Below, piece by piece: positions 4,422 through 6,426 of a DNA stretch of 6,426 nt (the first letter of the stretch is position 1; the number at the start of each line of letters is the position of its first letter). The notes beneath the pieces are model-generated. The model had not been told where the DNA came from. It searched no databases and worked only from the letters and a program-made list of their open reading frames with translations. The DNA is from Gammaproteobacteria bacterium. GTDB taxonomy: Bacteria; Pseudomonadota; Gammaproteobacteria; Eutrophobiales; Eutrophobiaceae. The stretch spans positions 1 to 6,426 of the forward strand of contig QNEM01000124.1 of assembly GCA_003645215.1 (NCBI GenBank), in the 5' to 3' direction. Both the position numbers and the translations under genes were made by a program.

Positions 4422-6426
4422 ATGAAATATATAAGAATTATTAAACATTGTTTACTCGATAGTATTACTGCAATAGCAAAATATTTTTTAATATATTTGT
4501 TGTGTGTCGCTGTTGTTGGTCCTGCTTTCGCGTTGAATCTGGATGAAGCATTAACAAAAACTCCCATTATCGAGTTCTTTCCCGATGCAGATCGAGTTGA
4601 ACAGGATATGGAAAAATCCGGTATTGCCAAAGTCTACCAGGGGACCGAGCAGATTGGTCTGGTATACCTGAACGCCGACATCGTCAATTCAATTGGTTAT
4701 TCCGGGAAACCCATCTATGTTTTGATTGGTCTGGATATGCAAGGTGTTATTCGGGGAGTCCGTTTGGTGGAGCATCATGAGCCTATTGTTTTGATCGGTA
4801 TCCCAGAAGCAAAAATACGAGCAGTGATTGATAGCTATCTGGGTATGGATATCGTGGAGTTGAGTCATAGCGAGGAAAGAAAACTTCCCTATGATGCCCT
4901 GAGTGGTGCAACGGTAACGGTACGTGTTATCGATGACAGTATTGTGCGTTCAGCGATCAAAATAGCACGTTGGTATGGTTTGGGAGGTCTTAAAGCGGAA
5001 GTAAAAAAGACTCAAACCACAAAAATGGAAATCGATGAGAGTCAGGATAGTGTAAGTGACTGGGTCGAACTGCTTAGTAACGGTTCGGTGAAGCGACTCA
5101 AATTGACAGACAGGGATATCAACCAGGCATTTGCCAACCAGGGGGGTAAAAATCAACGAATCAGATCCAGAAAGGGAAAACCTGATAGTGATTTTATCGA
5201 ACTCTATACTGCCCTGGTTTCGGTACCGACTATTGGTCGTAGTCTGCTAGGTGAAGGGGAGTACAGGAACCTTGTAAAATCATTAGCTCCGGATCAGCAC
5301 GCTATCCTGATTGCTGCCAATGGCCCATTTTCATTCAAAGGATCAGGTTATGTTCGTGGTGGTATTTTCGATCGGTTTGAAGTAATTCAAGATGACAATG
5401 CTATACGCTTCCGTGATATACACCATAAAAGATTGCGACTAATCTCAGCAACTGGCGCACCTGAATTCCAGGATGTTGATCTGTTTCAGATACCTGCTGA
5501 TATTGAATTTGATCCGGTACAACCCTGGCATATTGAGCTCCTGGTCAGCAGGGAAACGGGTCCTCGAGATAAAATATTTACTACATTCGATCTTAACTAT
5601 CAGGTTCCACAACTATATCTGAAGGTAATTGAGCAAAAGGCAGATAAAGACAAGGCATCAATATCAAGTATCGGCTCACAATTAGCAGAAGAGGCACCAC
5701 CCCTGTGGAAGTCCCTGTGGCAGGAAAAATTGTGGCAGATTATTATTTTATCAGTCGCACTGGTGTTGCTTACCTGGATTTTCTTTTTTCAAAGCTGGCT
5801 GGTGCAACGTCCTCGTTTATTAAATAATCTGCGTTTAGGTTTTATGTTATTCACATTATTTGGCATCGGCTTTTATGCGAATGCGCAGCTATCCGTAGTC
5901 AACATTCTGACAGTTTTCAATGCCCTGATAACCGGTTTCGACTGGAGTTATTTTCTGATGGATCCACTACTCTTTATTCTATGGGGGAGCGTCGCCGCCT
6001 CATTGTTATTCTGGGGCAGAGGTGCCTATTGTGGCTGGTTATGTCCTTTTGGCGCGTTACAGGAATTACTTAATAAAATCGCAAAGGCATTTAAAGTTCC
6101 ACAGATTATTGTGCCATGGGGAATACATGAAAGACTCTGGCCATTGAAATATATTATCTTCCTGGTTTTATTTGGTGTTTCTCTACATTCTTTTGAATTA
6201 TCTGAACGTCTTGCTGAAGTCGAGCCATTTAAAACGGCAATTATCCTGAAGTTTGTCCGTGATTGGCCTTATGTATTATTTGCATTAGCTTTATTAAGTG
6301 CTGGTTTATTCGTCGAACGTTTCTATTGTCGTTATTTATGTCCGTTGGGTGCGGCCCTGGCAATCCCCGCACGAATGCGTATGTTTGAATGGCTAAAACG
6401 TTATCGTCAATGCGGCAATCCCTGCC
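4422..6426 (+). CDS. nosR: NosR, membrane flavo-iron-sulfur protein for nitrous oxide reduction (partial, 3' end cut)
   Basis: NosR is a membrane-bound electron-transfer protein needed for expression and activity of nitrous oxide reductase NosZ. The 668 residues present show the standard layout: an N-terminal hydrophobic export segment (about 20-38, ending PAFA before LNLDEAL); a periplasmic FMN-binding domain with SGATVT at 161-166, the motif whose threonine carries covalent FMN; a periplasmic linker region to about 430; then membrane helices near 437-457, 469-487, 509-531, 574-590 and 614-631. Two CxxxCP motifs (C537GWLCP, C636RYLCP) follow membrane segments, as in the NosR/NirI family. The window ends inside the cytoplasmic ferredoxin-like part, just after CGNPC (664-668), so about 40-70 residues with the remaining cluster cysteines are missing. 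In-frame ATGs at 4365 and 4374 exist, but the FNR-type site suggests transcription starts below them, so I chose 4422. The ribosome binding site is weak (AAG at 4416). nosZ and other nos genes would be expected downstream. Confidence 0.93.
   Translation, partial: MKYIRIIKHCLLDSITAIAKYFLIYLLCVAVVGPAFALNLDEALTKTPIIEFFPDADRVEQDMEKSGIAKVYQGTEQIGLVYLNADIVNSIGYSGKPIYVLIGLDMQGVIRGVRLVEHHEPIVLIGIPEAKIRAVIDSYLGMDIVELSHSEERKLPYDALSGATVTVRVIDDSIVRSAIKIARWYGLGGLKAEVKKTQTTKMEIDESQDSVSDWVELLSNGSVKRLKLTDRDINQAFANQGGKNQRIRSRKGKPDSDFIELYTALVSVPTIGRSLLGEGEYRNLVKSLAPDQHAILIAANGPFSFKGSGYVRGGIFDRFEVIQDDNAIRFRDIHHKRLRLISATGAPEFQDVDLFQIPADIEFDPVQPWHIELLVSRETGPRDKIFTTFDLNYQVPQLYLKVIEQKADKDKASISSIGSQLAEEAPPLWKSLWQEKLWQIIILSVALVLLTWIFFFQSWLVQRPRLLNNLRLGFMLFTLFGIGFYANAQLSVVNILTVFNALITGFDWSYFLMDPLLFILWGSVAASLLFWGRGAYCGWLCPFGALQELLNKIAKAFKVPQIIVPWGIHERLWPLKYIIFLVLFGVSLHSFELSERLAEVEPFKTAIILKFVRDWPYVLFALALLSAGLFVERFYCRYLCPLGAALAIPARMRMFEWLKRYRQCGNPC

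Noticed and set aside
4361..4630. Minus-strand open frame of 89 codons opposite the nosR start
   Set aside because: It lies across the nosR signal region and promoter, resembles no family I know, and is best explained as a chance frame opposite a real gene.
1..6426. CRISPR array, insertion sequence, tRNA or phage attachment site
   Set aside because: No regularly spaced repeats, terminal inverted repeats, transposase-like frames or tRNA cloverleaf were seen on either strand.

Overview
The window is a compact stretch of chromosome, probably from a low-to-moderate GC gammaproteobacterium able to denitrify. This is inferred from a NosR-type protein, a perfect FNR/ANR-family operator, and a U32-family protein very close to E. 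coli TrhP (YegQ) over its whole length. No marker fixes the genus, and no tRNA, rRNA, insertion sequence or CRISPR array is visible.

Layout, left to right. Positions 1-99 hold the possible C-terminal end of an unidentified hydrophobic protein. A plus-strand pair follows: a SerC-family PLP aminotransferase (118-1182) and, 23 bases later, a dihydroorotate dehydrogenase-like flavoprotein (1206-2039, TTG start). The second gene meets the opposing trhP gene tail to tail with a 24-base overlap. On the minus strand, a rubrerythrin/ferritin-like protein (4272-3382) is followed by trhP (3308-2016), probably as one operon. Diverging from it on the plus strand is nosR (from 4422, cut by the window end). 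The 149-base divergent spacer carries the FNR-type box TTGAT-N4-ATCAA at 4331-4344.

How the genes may work together. NosR serves nitrous oxide reduction. TrhP makes 5-hydroxyuridine at tRNA wobble positions without using O2, so placing it opposite nosR across a shared oxygen-responsive operator makes sense: both would be wanted under low oxygen. The ferritin-like protein probably binds a di-iron centre, and its C-terminal half looks like a worn second copy of the fold.

The strongest candidate for something undescribed is the left-hand pair. The SerC-like protein keeps all the PLP-binding residues checked but has lost most of the residues that hold the substrate phosphate. The PyrD-like protein keeps much of the flavin barrel but has lost the catalytic serine and nearly all orotate ligands. 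Both look like paralogues moved to new substrates, and their tight spacing suggests one joint, unknown function rather than serine and pyrimidine synthesis. All comparisons with E. coli residues were made by eye from remembered family sequences.
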